This document shows, one piece after another, positions 1-8,933 of a stretch of 64,000 nt of DNA. The stretch lies in contig NZ_CP132336.1 of NCBI RefSeq assembly GCF_030758315.1, positions 62,001 to 126,000 of the forward strand. The letters are read 5' to 3'. Positions within the stretch are counted from its first letter, which is position 1. Each line of letters begins with the position of its first letter. The position numbers and the translations under genes were made by a program. This stretch comes from Pararhizobium sp. IMCC3301 (lineage in GTDB: Bacteria > Pseudomonadota > Alphaproteobacteria > Rhizobiales > GCA-2746425). The notes below the pieces were generated by a model that worked only from the letters and a program-made list of their open reading frames with translations, was not told the DNA's origin and made no database searches.

Positions 1-886
1 TGACCTCGACATCAAGAGCGCGCAATTTTTCAAGTCCTTCTGCATCGTTGCGGGCGCAGACTTCAGCCGTCACTTCGGACCATTCACTGCCCATTTCTTT
101 CAAAATGACCTGAACGTCTTCCGGCAGCCGGTCCCAGCTGTCCTTGTTGATCGTCACGGCGTTGAGATATTGCGCGCCGAAATCGGTTTTTGTGAAATAC
201 GGTGCGACTTCATTCAGCTTGAATTTGTGCCACCATGCAGAGGCGCTCAAATAGCCTTCATAAACCCCTGACTGGATCGACTGATAGGCTTCGTTGAGGT
301 TTGAGGAGACAGCGGTTGCGCCGACAATCCAGTCAAGATTGGTTCCGGCACCGGCAATTTTGTGGCCTTCAAGATCAGAAAAACTCTCCCACGCGAAATT
401 CGAGCCAAGGCCGTAATTCTCAAGGCAGGCCCCGCCCAGATAGATCTGATTGTGCTCCTTTTCGAACGAGGTATAGAGCTCGGGAAATTCCTCAAAGGTC
501 GCTTTTGCGGCTGCCGTAACGGTTTTGGCATCGGGCGAATTGAACGGCAGGAACAGAGTGAAGGTCTGCAGGTAACCGTTGGATGGTTCGAAGATCAGGG
601 AAATGAAACCGATGTCCAGAATACCGTCACGTGTGGCTTCCAGCACCTCGGTGACTTTTGCCACCTGTCCGGCGTGAAGTTCCTGAAGGTTGACGGTGTG
701 ATCGGTGCGCTCTTCGATACGCTTTTTGAGCTCCGGTGCGAACCATTCACTGGCACTTTCAGTATAGGCCAGAAGACCGATCGGATGACCCGACCCCATG
801 CGCAGATTGATTACATCCGCGCTGGATAGACTTGTGGTTGAAAGCAGGGCTGCTGAGGCGATGAGGCTTTTGACGAGATGCGACAT
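1..886 (-). CDS. TRAP transporter substrate-binding protein, DctP family (C-terminus outside window)
   Basis: Periplasmic solute-binding subunit of a TRAP transporter, which would deliver a carboxylate-type substrate to membrane subunits lying beyond the left edge. Reading leftward from an ATG at 886, the frame is open to the window edge, giving about 295 residues. The first 22 or so residues form a signal peptide (MSHLVKSLIASAALLSTTSL then SSADV). The mature part begins INLRMGSGHP and contains stretches typical of DctP proteins, for example GHKIAGAGTNLDWIVGATAV and AYQSIQSGVYEGYL. The gene is divergent from the LysR gene at 1098, with about 210 bp between them, so that regulator may control it. 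The substrate cannot be read from the sequence. The family assignment is firm from the overall pattern; the C-terminal end is missing. Confidence 0.85.
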   Translation of the reverse strand, partial: MSHLVKSLIASAALLSTTSLSSADVINLRMGSGHPIGLLAYTESASEWFAPELKKRIEERTDHTVNLQELHAGQVAKVTEVLEATRDGILDIGFISLIFEPSNGYLQTFTLFLPFNSPDAKTVTAAAKATFEEFPELYTSFEKEHNQIYLGGACLENYGLGSNFAWESFSDLEGHKIAGAGTNLDWIVGATAVSSNLNEAYQSIQSGVYEGYLSASAWWHKFKLNEVAPYFTKTDFGAQYLNAVTINKDSWDRLPEDVQVILKEMGSEWSEVTAEVCARNDAEGLEKLRALDVEV

Positions 887-1011
887 TAAAATCCCTTTCT
901 TGCGTTCGGTATTGATTTGGTTTATCGCCCGAAGCCGGGCTGTGGAATTTCGCCAGAAACGCAGCGTTCCAAATCCATCGCTTCTTGACAATCAGGAAAA
1001 TTTGGAAGTGT

Positions 1012-1032
1012 GATATAAAAAGGGTTTATATC
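1012..1032. promoter_or_regulatory. Perfect 8-bp dyad in the dctP/lysR intergenic region
   Basis: GATATAAA (1012-1019), five bases, then TTTATATC (1025-1032) form a perfect inverted repeat. It lies between two divergent genes, 66 bp before the LysR start, as expected for a LysR-type operator, though it is not a T-N11-A motif in the strict sense. Function is inferred. Confidence 0.4.
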
Positions 1033-1097
1033 GAGGGTCTGGGAATGCGCACGATTTTTGTGCCTGAACTGGATTTCAGAACACCGGAAAATCGTCA

Positions 1098-2027
1098 ATG
1101 GAACTCCGAGATCTGCATTCCCTGATCGGCATTGCCGAGACCGGCAGCCTGTCCGGCGCGGCGCGAAAACTCAATCTCACTCAGCCGGCCCTGAGTGCCT
1201 CGCTGAAGCGTCTTGAACAGGAACTCAATGTCCTGTTGGTACGGCGTCATTCGCGCGGTGCGGCGCTGACCGAGGAGGGCAAATATGTGCTGCAGAAATC
1301 CTATCATATCGTGCGCGATGTGGCGGAAGTTGTGTCAGTCGTCGATGGTCTCGCGGAGGAGCCGATAGGGCTGGTGCGGCTCGGCCTTCCCACCACCATT
1401 GCCGGCGGATTGATCCCGGAATTTTTCCCCATGCTGCGCTCGCGCTATCCCCAGATCAGACTGAACATTATCGAAGCGATGAGCGGACGGCTGGCGGAAT
1501 TACTGCAATTGGGAGACATCGATCTGGCGCTGCTGTTTGACATACAACCCATGTCAGGATTGCGCAGCGAGCCGATCCTGAAGGAAAAACTCTGCCTGCT
1601 GGTGCCGAGCGATCATCCCATGGCCAACAAGCCCGGCGTGCGCCTTGATGAGATTACCCAGCTCAATCTCGTGCTGCCGAGTTCCGCCAATTCAATCCGC
1701 AAACACATCAACGCTGCCTGCGAGGCGGAAGGCCTGTCACTCAATGTCGTTGCCGACATCGACTCCTTTCCCGGCCTCGTCAGCCTGGTCAAGGGCGGGC
1801 ATTGCACAATTCTTCCGACCTATCTGGCGATGCAACAGGCGCATCAAGGCAAGATCGTCGCACTTGATATCATGCGGCCGAATCTGGAATGGACCATCCA
1901 TCTTGCATCCCGGCATGATGCGACACGACCCAGAGCCAGTCTTGTCACCGGGCAATTGCTCACCCAAGCCTGCAAAACCCTGGTCCAGGACGGCATCTGG
2001 CCCGGAGAAATCATCAATCGCGCCTGA
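1098..2027 (+). CDS. LysR-family transcriptional regulator
   Basis: A DNA-binding regulator of 309 residues, the usual LysR length. The N-terminal winged helix-turn-helix (about residues 1-60) reads MELRDLHSLIGIAETGSLSG, followed by AARKLNLTQPALSASLKRLE. The rest is the periplasmic-binding-protein-like effector domain, including LCLLVPSDHPMANKPG. It is divergent from the TRAP binding-protein gene at 886 and shares an intergenic dyad with it, so control of that transporter by a small-molecule inducer is the simplest reading. The inducer is unknown. The family call is firm. Confidence 0.92.
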   Translation: MELRDLHSLIGIAETGSLSGAARKLNLTQPALSASLKRLEQELNVLLVRRHSRGAALTEEGKYVLQKSYHIVRDVAEVVSVVDGLAEEPIGLVRLGLPTTIAGGLIPEFFPMLRSRYPQIRLNIIEAMSGRLAELLQLGDIDLALLFDIQPMSGLRSEPILKEKLCLLVPSDHPMANKPGVRLDEITQLNLVLPSSANSIRKHINAACEAEGLSLNVVADIDSFPGLVSLVKGGHCTILPTYLAMQQAHQGKIVALDIMRPNLEWTIHLASRHDATRPRASLVTGQLLTQACKTLVQDGIWPGEIINRA

Positions 2028-2536
2028 TACCTGGGATTTGGCAAGGTTCTGTCCAGGAACTGGCGCAGCAGGTCGGGATGAACTTTGGCCGGAAGCTTGC
2101 GGAAATCAAAAAAACAGGGTGTTACGGTTGTTTCCTCATAAGAAAATGGCGGCCCATGCGAGACGAAAATGCGACCCATTCCTGCGCTATGGCTCTATGA
2201 TGATCTGAGAATGTGCGGATGGCAGATTCGGAGTCCTTCTTGGACCATCGATTTTTAAAGCTGATCGTCATTTCGGCCCACACCGGACCTTGGCCGATCG
2301 TGGGGCGCTGCGGTGCAGCTTTCGCATTGTAGCCATTCATGAACCGCGCAGCATTTTGGCACCTTGGATTGGTCTGCGTGCGGACTTTGTCGCTACTCGA
2401 TGGCGAATTCCTCCATTAAAAATGAGGGTTAGCCATAGAATTCGAGCGGCCTGTAAGAAGAAAGATAGCACATGCAAAGAATAGGGAGAAAACGACATAG
2501 GACCGACAAAGCGCAAGGCATGCATTCATGCTGCGA
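2028..2536. other. Intergenic stretch of about 500 bp, no supported gene
   Basis: Short open frames occur on both strands, but none has a convincing ribosome binding site, codon pattern or recognisable product. Composition becomes AT-rich from about 2400 rightward, marking the edge of the AT-rich segment that holds the next gene. Confidence 0.5.
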
Positions 2537-4006
2537 TCAAAGTAGCGCTAAATCTCTCTCCATCTCTGACGCCGACTTACCTCTCTCATTTGCACTTGTT
2601 GAATTCATTACCCATTTCGCGGCAGGAATTAACACAAAAAAGGTCAAAATACCAACTAGGATTGAGTAAAAAAATCCGAAAATAACTGCGATTGTTGACT
2701 CAGTTATATGAGCTCCGTTAGAGGTGAAAAAATATGGCTGAGAAGCACCGTAGAAAATAAATGTCCCCACGGCGAAAAGAATTGGAATCCAAGCATATTC
2801 TGGGCCATCGAATACACTTGGATTCTTTTGGCCTCTCATGCCCCTTGCTCGCTCTCGAATCTGGTTCTTTGCACTTGATAGACCATCCTCTAGACTCCTC
2901 AGGTTTTCGTCCACTGCAGACTTCATGGTCTCAAGGTCAGCAATTGGTGCTGCCTTTATCGAAGATTTTAGTTTCGTAAAAAAGGACTGCGGAGATGTAT
3001 CTAGGTTAAGACCGTAGCGTGAAAGAACGGTTTGTTTTTTGGTAAGTTCAAGTCGGTCATACAGACCAATAGCTTTAGACAAGTCTTGACGAAGCTCGGA
3101 TAGATAAGAGTTAATGCACTCTTCTACGTCCTTCCGGTATTTTAAAAAATCTTCATCAGAACCTGCTCGAAGGGCGTACTTCCAATCGTTCCGAAGAGTG
3201 TCTGAGAAGTATCTCTTGGCTTCGGGCTTGTTCCCCACATGAAAGAGCACTTTCGACAACTCGAATTTGCTTTGGTTGTCAGCCCCATTGATCTCAATCG
3301 ATCGGTTTAAGTATTTCTGAGCATCTTCCATACGACCGGCGCAATAGGAAGCCCAACCCGCAAGCCCAAAGCTCCGAGCACAATCCTTTTGGCTGTCATG
3401 CTCTGCATACCGAGCGCCCAGAAGAAAGTCTTCTGATGCGGCTTTTAAATCCAAAATTTCAGGCGTGTGGTTTTTGTAGTTTCCCAGACGGATAAGACCT
3501 CTCAGCATGTAAAATCTATGTTCTAATCGGTAGCCCGATCTGTCGCCATGCCCCAAAATAGCTCTATTTACATAGTCCAAAGCTTCTTCCGCGAAGTTCT
3601 TCCGGAAAGCGTCTGTAGCAATAGAGTACTGCTCTAGCGCCCAAGTTTGATCTGGTGTTTGCGCAATTCTGATCAGCTGCTGAATCGATTGATCGATATA
3701 GTTCAAACTCAAATCGATCTGCGCAAATCCATTCTCGCAAACAGATTTCAAATCTTCAATGGAGTGCCTAACTGCATCAATAGAAACGCTTAGCCCTTCG
3801 AACCCCTCTCGGATATCCGCTCCCAGTTGGCTGGTTGCTTGAAGTTGTGACTTTGCAAGCTCTTCGTTTGAAGCAACCAGTTTCCTAATCCCAGAATCTA
3901 CGGCGATTTCAACACGATCAAAATGGCTCTTTTTTTCTAGATAGGAGATATAGTCATAGCCCTCGCGAAAAACATATGAGAACTCGCTTGTTTGATAGGG
4001 TGCCAT
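2537..4006 (-). CDS. Unrecognised protein: coiled coil, TPR-like repeats, two C-terminal membrane segments
   Basis: 489 residues that I cannot assign to a named family. Residues about 35-115 are a heptad-rich helical region (for example LVASNEELAKSQLQATSQLG). The middle, about 120-280, looks like TPR-type helix pairs (AEEALDYVNRAILGHGDRSG; AQKYLNRSIEINGADN). Near the C-terminus are two hydrophobic segments at about 404-422 and 437-463, followed by a short charged tail, so the protein is probably anchored in the inner membrane with a large cytoplasmic part. An AAGGA precedes the ATG at a suitable distance. The coding sequence is visibly more AT-rich than its neighbours and uses codons such as TTT, AAA and ATA more often, which suggests transfer. 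A sensor, scaffold or defence role is possible, but nothing in the sequence decides it. Confidence 0.75.
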   Translation of the reverse strand: MAPYQTSEFSYVFREGYDYISYLEKKSHFDRVEIAVDSGIRKLVASNEELAKSQLQATSQLGADIREGFEGLSVSIDAVRHSIEDLKSVCENGFAQIDLSLNYIDQSIQQLIRIAQTPDQTWALEQYSIATDAFRKNFAEEALDYVNRAILGHGDRSGYRLEHRFYMLRGLIRLGNYKNHTPEILDLKAASEDFLLGARYAEHDSQKDCARSFGLAGWASYCAGRMEDAQKYLNRSIEINGADNQSKFELSKVLFHVGNKPEAKRYFSDTLRNDWKYALRAGSDEDFLKYRKDVEECINSYLSELRQDLSKAIGLYDRLELTKKQTVLSRYGLNLDTSPQSFFTKLKSSIKAAPIADLETMKSAVDENLRSLEDGLSSAKNQIRERARGMRGQKNPSVFDGPEYAWIPILFAVGTFIFYGASQPYFFTSNGAHITESTIAVIFGFFYSILVGILTFFVLIPAAKWVMNSTSANERGKSASEMERDLALL

Positions 4007-4202
4007 GAGTGTTCCTTACTTCTGGAAACAGATCGACATCCCCAATTAGAACGCCTTGGGTTGTAGGCTGCCTCAGATCCGCATTTAGAACAAGTCCGCA
4101 AACGTTACCTGCATTGTATGTCGGCTTGTCATCACAAGCGATTTTGTTTCCGCAAGCGCAGCGAACGCCAGCTCCCCGCCCATTTCGGCAATCGATGGTC
4201 AT
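3954..4202 (-). CDS. Possible small cysteine-rich protein upstream of the TPR-like gene
   Basis: An 82-codon frame from an ATG at 4202, ending inside the start of the TPR-like gene. Its product begins MTIDCRNGRGAGVRCACGNK and continues to a further CG pair, so it has four to five cysteines in a zinc-ribbon-like arrangement. It could be a small partner co-transcribed with the next gene through a 53-bp overlap. No clear ribosome binding site is seen and the family is unknown; it may equally be chance. Confidence 0.25.
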   Translation of the reverse strand: MTIDCRNGRGAGVRCACGNKIACDDKPTYNAGNVCGLVLNADLRQPTTQGVLIGDVDLFPEVRNTHGTLSNKRVLICFSRGL

Positions 4203-4398
4203 TGTAGTTCCGGACGCTTCGCCCGCCAACCGGACACTTGCCAAGGTGCGGTATCGCGCCGCATAGCCGGTTCCAAACCCTTTGAAGGATATGCACCGTA
4301 TCCAAAGCTGCACCACAACGGTTTGCGCTAGATCAAAGTGTCCGGCTGCGCAGTGCGCTAATGTTGTTGGCAACAACAACATCCATATGGAGGTGGAT

Positions 4399-4764
4399 AT
4401 GCTGGGATTCTTGAAATCTGTTCAGAAAAGAATGCGCGCAATCAACGAAGTCGAGTCGATTGAGCCAAATGTTCTGGAGGATTTCGGGCTGAATCGCGCA
4501 CAGTTTCGACGTCTGGCGCTGACGCCCGACAGTGTCATGCGGCGGATGGGCGCGATGGCCGAACGCCATGGCGTGAGTGCGCGGGCGCTCGACTCCAACA
4601 GCCGGGACCGCGCGGCATTTGCCGGGCGCTGCGTAAACTGCAGCAAAACCCAGGAATGCGGGACGTTTCTTGCCGATCGGAATGCGGGAATCGAAGAGGC
4701 GACGTTCTGCCCCAATCAACAGGATTTCAAGTGGTTCGCGCGCGCCGTCAAGCGGGTGCGCTGA
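4399..4764 (+). CDS. DUF6455-family small cysteine-rich protein
   Basis: A 121-residue protein of unknown function. An upstream frame continues further, but the ATG at 4399 is chosen because GGAGG lies at 4389-4393 with a 5-bp gap. The C-terminal half shows the cysteine pattern of DUF6455: CVNC, then ECGTFL, then FCPNQQDFKWFA. These small proteins are common in Rhodobacterales and Hyphomicrobiales, and the cysteines may bind metal. The N-terminal third is helical and basic (MLGFLKSVQKRMRAI). It is convergent with the sarcosine oxidase operon and separated from it by a GC-rich hairpin. No functional link to its neighbours is evident. Confidence 0.7.
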   Translation: MLGFLKSVQKRMRAINEVESIEPNVLEDFGLNRAQFRRLALTPDSVMRRMGAMAERHGVSARALDSNSRDRAAFAGRCVNCSKTQECGTFLADRNAGIEEATFCPNQQDFKWFARAVKRVR

Positions 4765-4785
4765 GAATAACGGCTTGATTATGTC

Positions 4786-4816
4786 CCACCGGGCGCTTTA
4801 ACCGGCGCGCCGGTGG
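4786..4816. terminator. GC-rich hairpin between convergent genes
   Basis: CCACCGG (4786-4792) pairs with CCGGTGG (4810-4816), and the right half also contains the perfect 14-bp palindrome ACCGGCGCGCCGGT (4801-4814). It sits between the ends of two convergent genes. There is no T tract, so its role as a terminator is uncertain. Confidence 0.35.
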
Positions 4817-4818
4817 TC

Positions 4819-5214
4819 TCAGTCGTCGATGACAGCCATGGCATCGATTTCGACCAGTAAGGACGGATCGGCCAGCCCCTGCACAACCACCCCGGTGGAA
4901 CAGTGCTGTACCCCTTCAAACCAGCGGTTGATGGCTTCGTAAACCGCTGGCCGGTACGATATGTCAGTGACATAGACCGTCAGTTTGCAGACATCCTTCA
5001 GGCTGCCGCCGGCTTCTTCCATCCAGCGCTTGATGTTCTGACAGGCCTGATCGGCCTGGGCACCGGGATCGCCTTCGCCTATCAGCGTGCCATCCAGTAA
5101 TGTGCCGACCTGGCCCTGCATGAAGACAAAATCTCCGCGCGCACGGATTGCCTTGGAATAGGTCGCTTGTGCGTGATAGCGCGTCTGATAGGTGTGAATA
5201 TGAGTACGGCTCAT
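4819..5214 (-). CDS. RidA/YjgF-family protein, last gene of the sarcosine oxidase operon
   Basis: 131 residues, standard RidA length. Classical RidA proteins hydrolyse reactive enamines and imines. Family features seen are ADQACQNIKRWMEEAGGSL in the centre and the C-terminal strand LLVEIDAMAVI with its conserved glutamate. The start overlaps the end of soxG by 4 bp (ATGA), so the two are translationally coupled. Sarcosine oxidation produces glycine and formaldehyde through an imine, which makes a RidA-like partner plausible. The arginine that normally precedes the buried strand (PAR[ST]xV) is absent; the region reads QHCSTGVVVQGL. It may therefore belong to a Rid subgroup without deaminase activity. 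Confidence 0.85.
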   Translation of the reverse strand: MSRTHIHTYQTRYHAQATYSKAIRARGDFVFMQGQVGTLLDGTLIGEGDPGAQADQACQNIKRWMEEAGGSLKDVCKLTVYVTDISYRPAVYEAINRWFEGVQHCSTGVVVQGLADPSLLVEIDAMAVIDD

Positions 5215-5735
5215 GAGCGGGTTTCCTCTCCGGTTGAAGGTGCGGTGGCGCGGGCCAGATAGTCGGTAATCATGTTGCCGAAGCTTTGGTCAACGGCAAA
5301 TTCGAACCCGTCTGCCAGCCGAAGCACCAGCGCCTTGAGGCCGAACATTTCAGTGAATGTGACTGTGGTTTCGCCGAAGGCTGCGGGATGCAGATCCAGC
5401 GGACAGGCAATCGACATGATCGCGGCGGCATCCGGGCCGGTGACGTCAAAGAATGTCAGCGTGTCGGATATAAGAACGACGCTGACGTCAGCGGGTGCGG
5501 CGTCGGGTTTCAGCGCCGCCAACAGCGCTTCTTCGTGTTCAAGTTCCGCCCTCACAATCCAGTGGTTGCGCCCAACGCAGTACAGACTTGCGTGTTCTGA
5601 TCTGGTCAGCCGGTTGGCGGCATCGGGAAAAGCCGGCAGGCTCTGGCCAGCCCAACGCTCGAGGGCCTCCTGATCGCCTTTCAGATCGAACAGCGCCGAG
5701 ATGTCCTGGCGATTGATGTGCACGTCGTAGCTCAT
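5211..5735 (-). CDS. soxG: Sarcosine oxidase gamma subunit
   Basis: 174 residues, the small gamma subunit of heterotetrameric sarcosine oxidase, a cytoplasmic flavoenzyme that demethylates sarcosine with tetrahydrofolate as methylene acceptor. Recognisable features are the FDVTGPDAAAIMSIACPLDL region and the C-terminal RLADGFEFAVDQSFGNMITD, similar to the folate-binding fold of GcvT-like proteins. It begins directly after the soxA stop, and its own stop overlaps the RidA-like start. The gamma subunit is the least conserved of the four, so context carries much of the weight here. Confidence 0.85.
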   Translation of the reverse strand: MSYDVHINRQDISALFDLKGDQEALERWAGQSLPAFPDAANRLTRSEHASLYCVGRNHWIVRAELEHEEALLAALKPDAAPADVSVVLISDTLTFFDVTGPDAAAIMSIACPLDLHPAAFGETTVTFTEMFGLKALVLRLADGFEFAVDQSFGNMITDYLARATAPSTGEETRS

Positions 5736-5736
5736 G

Positions 5737-8676
5737 TCATGACCTCAGCAACTCTCCGGCCGGGTCATGAAACACCGGAGCCGTGATTTTCGCCGGGATG
5801 ACATCGTCTTTCAGCCGGGCATAGGCGGTTTCGCCATGGCGTTGCCGGCCGTTTTCCAGCAGTGCCAGGCCGACCCAGCGATTGTTGACGACACTCCAGA
5901 CACAGGCTGTGGTCAGACCTTCGGTTGCTTCCTTGCGCCCGCCGGGAGTAAGCGGCGCACCCTCTGGGATGGCGCGGTTCGGATCAACCGGCAGCAGGCC
6001 GACCAGCTCGCGCCGTGTGCGCCCGCCCGCCCGGCGCAGGTCGACGGACCGTTTGCCAAGGAAATCCGCCTTTTTCCCGGACATTACCCAGCCCATGCCG
6101 AGGTCATGAGGATCGACGGTCCCGTCAACTTCATGTCCCAGCGAGAGGAAACCTTTCTCGACGCGCAGCACATGGCTGGCCTCGGACCCGACCGGCTCAA
6201 TGCCGAAAGCGGCACCGGCCTGCATCACCCTGTCCCACAGCAAGCGCAAATGGCGGGGCGCAACGTTGATCTCGAACGACAGCTCGCCGGTAAAGCTGAC
6301 CCGCACCACGCGTGCGGGCAGGCCGGCAACAGTGCCGTCGCGGAACGCCATGAAGGGGAAGGCTTCCGGCGACAGATCGATATCGGCGCCGAGCGCCTTC
6401 ATGACCGCGCGCGCCATCGGGCCGCAGACCGTCGCATTGTTCCACTGGCTCGTGACATTGGTCAGCATCACCTGCCAGTCCGGACGCAGGGTCTGCAGGA
6501 TTTTCTGCATATGCTGGTTCATCGCATCCGCATGCCCGGTCGAGGTCGAGACCATCCAGCGCTGTTCATCAATGCGAAAGGCCACGCCGTCATCAAGGAT
6601 CAGACCGTCATCGGACAGCATCAGGCCATAGCGGCCGCTGCCCGGTTTCAGGCTCGACATGACGTTGGTGTAGACGAAGTCGAGGAACGCACCGGCATCG
6701 CGCCCCTTCAGCTCGAACGTGCCAAGCGGAGAGCCGTCATAGACACCGGACCGCTCGCGCACCGCGCGGCATTCCCGGTTGACCGTATCCTGAAAACTCT
6801 CGCCCTCATGCGGGAAATATCCGGGACGCCGCCAGCGTGCACCGGCTTCGTACATGATTGCGCCGCGAGCCTTGTTCCAGGCGGTAACCGGTGTATGGCG
6901 ATACGGGAACAGGACAGATTCTTCGCGCAGGCCCGCAATCGCACCGAACGACACCGGCGTATAGGGCGAGCGAAAGGTCGTGGTGCCGACATCCTGCAAT
7001 TCGACGCCTTTTTGCAGGGCCACCGTGCCGATAATATTGATGTTGCCGGTCTTGCCCTGATCGAGGCCCATTCCGCCCGTGGTATAGCGCTTTACGTGTT
7101 CAACATTGTCATAACCCTCGCACAGCGCGAGATGCACATCATCGACCGAGACATCATTCTGGATATCCAGAAATGCCTCGCCCCTTGGTCCGGGCGTTTC
7201 CACCCGCCACAGCGGCTCGATCCTGTAGGCGGTATCCCCGGATTCGGGCACGTCGCCCGGCCGGGCATCGAAGCCACAGGCCAAAGCTGCCTGCGCGCCC
7301 GCTTCGGCACCATTTGTCAGCGCCTCAGCCAGGGTCATCCGGCCCGTTGCGGCACCGGCGCACAGGGTTCGCTGGGCCGGAACATCCGGCACGAAGCTTG
7401 CAATCAGCTCATCATAACGCACGGTTCCGCGCGACTGTGAAAACAGATGCACCGCCGGGTTCCAGCCCCCGGAATGCGCCAGAAGATCGCATTTGATGAC
7501 CCGCTCCGCGCCGCCATCCCTGGGCGACACAGTGACGGCGCGAACTCGTTTGCGCCCTTTGGCTGCGGTGACGACATGGCCTTGCAGAACCTCAATACCG
7601 GCGACCTGCGCCAGTGCTTCGGCGGGCACCGGGTTGCGGCTGTCGACGATTGCGGGGATGACGATCCCGGCTGCTGCCATGTCTGCCGCCGCCGCATAGG
7701 CGCTGTTATTATTGGTGAAAATCACAGCGCGTTTTCCGGGGATCGCGGCATAGCGGTTCACATAGGTCTGGACGGCCGAGGCGAGCATCACGCCGGGCCG
7801 GTCATTGTTGACGAACACCATGGCACGTTCGATGGCGCCGCCCGCACAGATGACCTGCCGCGCACGCACGCGCCAACTGCGTTCCAGAACCGCGTTGTGA
7901 TTGGGCAGGCGTTCATTCACGACAAGCAAATTATGCTCGCGGTAGGCCCACACGGTGGTGTTCTGCAAATGGGTGACATTCTCCATCGCGGCCAGTTCCG
8001 AGACAATCTCGGCCACCCAGTCCATGGCCGGCCGGTCCCCGATCCAGAGCATGCGGTTCAGCAGGCTGCCACCGGCTTCAGTGCCCTCGTCAGCCAGAAA
8101 AACCCGCGCGCCGGCGCGCCCGGCAACCAGCGCCGCCATCAGACCCGCAGGGCCGGCCCCGGCAATCAGGATATCGGCATGGCCATGACGGCTTTCGAAA
8201 TGCCCGCAGGAAGGGGGGCCCACAGGGGCCGCCGCCAGTCCCGCAGCACGGCGGATCATCGGTTCGAACAGGTGCCAGTCCGGCCACTTGAAAGTCTTGT
8301 AATAAAATCCCGCCGGGATCAGACGCGCGAACAGCTGGGTGACAGCGCCAAGGTCGAACTCCGGCGAGGGCCAGCAGTTGATCGATCGGGCTCTTAGGCC
8401 GTTTCTGATTGCGACTGTCGTGACCGGATTGTTGCCCGAAGCGTCCTCGCCCTCCAGTTCGACCAGAGAAGCCGGTTCCTCGGGCCCACTGCCGATGATC
8501 CCGCGCGGGCGATGGTATTTGAAACTGCGCGCGGTCAGCGACACGCCATTCGCGATCAGTGCCGAGGCAAGACTATCGCCGTCAAACCCGTCATAAGACT
8601 TGCCGTTGAAATGGAACCGCACCTTGCGATTGCGGTCGATACGCCCGCCCGCAGGGCGCCGGAATTCATGTGCCAT
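5737..8676 (-). CDS. soxA: Sarcosine oxidase alpha subunit
   Basis: A large subunit of 979 residues, matching the family. The N-terminal part holds a [2Fe-2S]-ferredoxin-like fold (RFHFNGKSYDGFDGDSLASA) and the typical FKYHRPRGIIGSGPEEP. A dinucleotide-binding motif (ILIAGAGPAGLMAALVAG) follows near residue 170 for NAD+. The last 370 residues are a GcvT-like folate-binding half. I start at the ATG at 8676 because GGAGG lies 5 bp upstream; an in-frame ATG at 8697 has no such site. The start overlaps soxD by 11 bp. The long open frame on the opposite strand (5767-7440) is a shadow of GC-rich codon use. The assignment is firm. Confidence 0.95.
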   Translation of the reverse strand: MAHEFRRPAGGRIDRNRKVRFHFNGKSYDGFDGDSLASALIANGVSLTARSFKYHRPRGIIGSGPEEPASLVELEGEDASGNNPVTTVAIRNGLRARSINCWPSPEFDLGAVTQLFARLIPAGFYYKTFKWPDWHLFEPMIRRAAGLAAAPVGPPSCGHFESRHGHADILIAGAGPAGLMAALVAGRAGARVFLADEGTEAGGSLLNRMLWIGDRPAMDWVAEIVSELAAMENVTHLQNTTVWAYREHNLLVVNERLPNHNAVLERSWRVRARQVICAGGAIERAMVFVNNDRPGVMLASAVQTYVNRYAAIPGKRAVIFTNNNSAYAAAADMAAAGIVIPAIVDSRNPVPAEALAQVAGIEVLQGHVVTAAKGRKRVRAVTVSPRDGGAERVIKCDLLAHSGGWNPAVHLFSQSRGTVRYDELIASFVPDVPAQRTLCAGAATGRMTLAEALTNGAEAGAQAALACGFDARPGDVPESGDTAYRIEPLWRVETPGPRGEAFLDIQNDVSVDDVHLALCEGYDNVEHVKRYTTGGMGLDQGKTGNINIIGTVALQKGVELQDVGTTTFRSPYTPVSFGAIAGLREESVLFPYRHTPVTAWNKARGAIMYEAGARWRRPGYFPHEGESFQDTVNRECRAVRERSGVYDGSPLGTFELKGRDAGAFLDFVYTNVMSSLKPGSGRYGLMLSDDGLILDDGVAFRIDEQRWMVSTSTGHADAMNQHMQKILQTLRPDWQVMLTNVTSQWNNATVCGPMARAVMKALGADIDLSPEAFPFMAFRDGTVAGLPARVVRVSFTGELSFEINVAPRHLRLLWDRVMQAGAAFGIEPVGSEASHVLRVEKGFLSLGHEVDGTVDPHDLGMGWVMSGKKADFLGKRSVDLRRAGGRTRRELVGLLPVDPNRAIPEGAPLTPGGRKEATEGLTTACVWSVVNNRWVGLALLENGRQRHGETAYARLKDDVIPAKITAPVFHDPAGELLRS

Positions 8677-8920
8677 CGCGGCCTCCAGCGATATCATGCG
8701 TGCGAGTGTCGCGCCATATGGTCAGCCATTCGCCACAGCCGCGCGCGTGCCACCAGCGTTCATGGACCGGGCCGAGAGGGTTTGGCACGACGGTCAGATA
8801 ATCGACCCATTCGGCATCTGTGACAGCTGCCGGGTCCGGTCGGTCAGTCTCAACTGCGCCGCCAAAGATGAACTCACTTTCACTGCGTTCGCCGCAGAAC
8901 GGGCAGGGGATGACAAGCAT
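8666..8920 (-). CDS. soxD: Sarcosine oxidase delta subunit
   Basis: 84 residues, the zinc-binding delta subunit. The ligands are visible: CPFC near the N-terminus (residues 6 and 9), and WWHARGCGEW in the second half, giving a Cys3-His site as in characterised enzymes. It lies 13 bp after soxB and overlaps soxA, the usual order soxB-D-A-G. It helps assemble and stabilise the tetramer. Confidence 0.95.
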   Translation of the reverse strand: MLVIPCPFCGERSESEFIFGGAVETDRPDPAAVTDAEWVDYLTVVPNPLGPVHERWWHARGCGEWLTIWRDTRTHDIAGGRDGT

Positions 8921-8933
8921 ACATCTTTCCTTT

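Noticed and set aside
5767-7440. Long open frame (557 codons) on the plus strand
   Set aside because: It lies wholly opposite soxA, whose motifs are clear; GC-rich third positions create such shadows.
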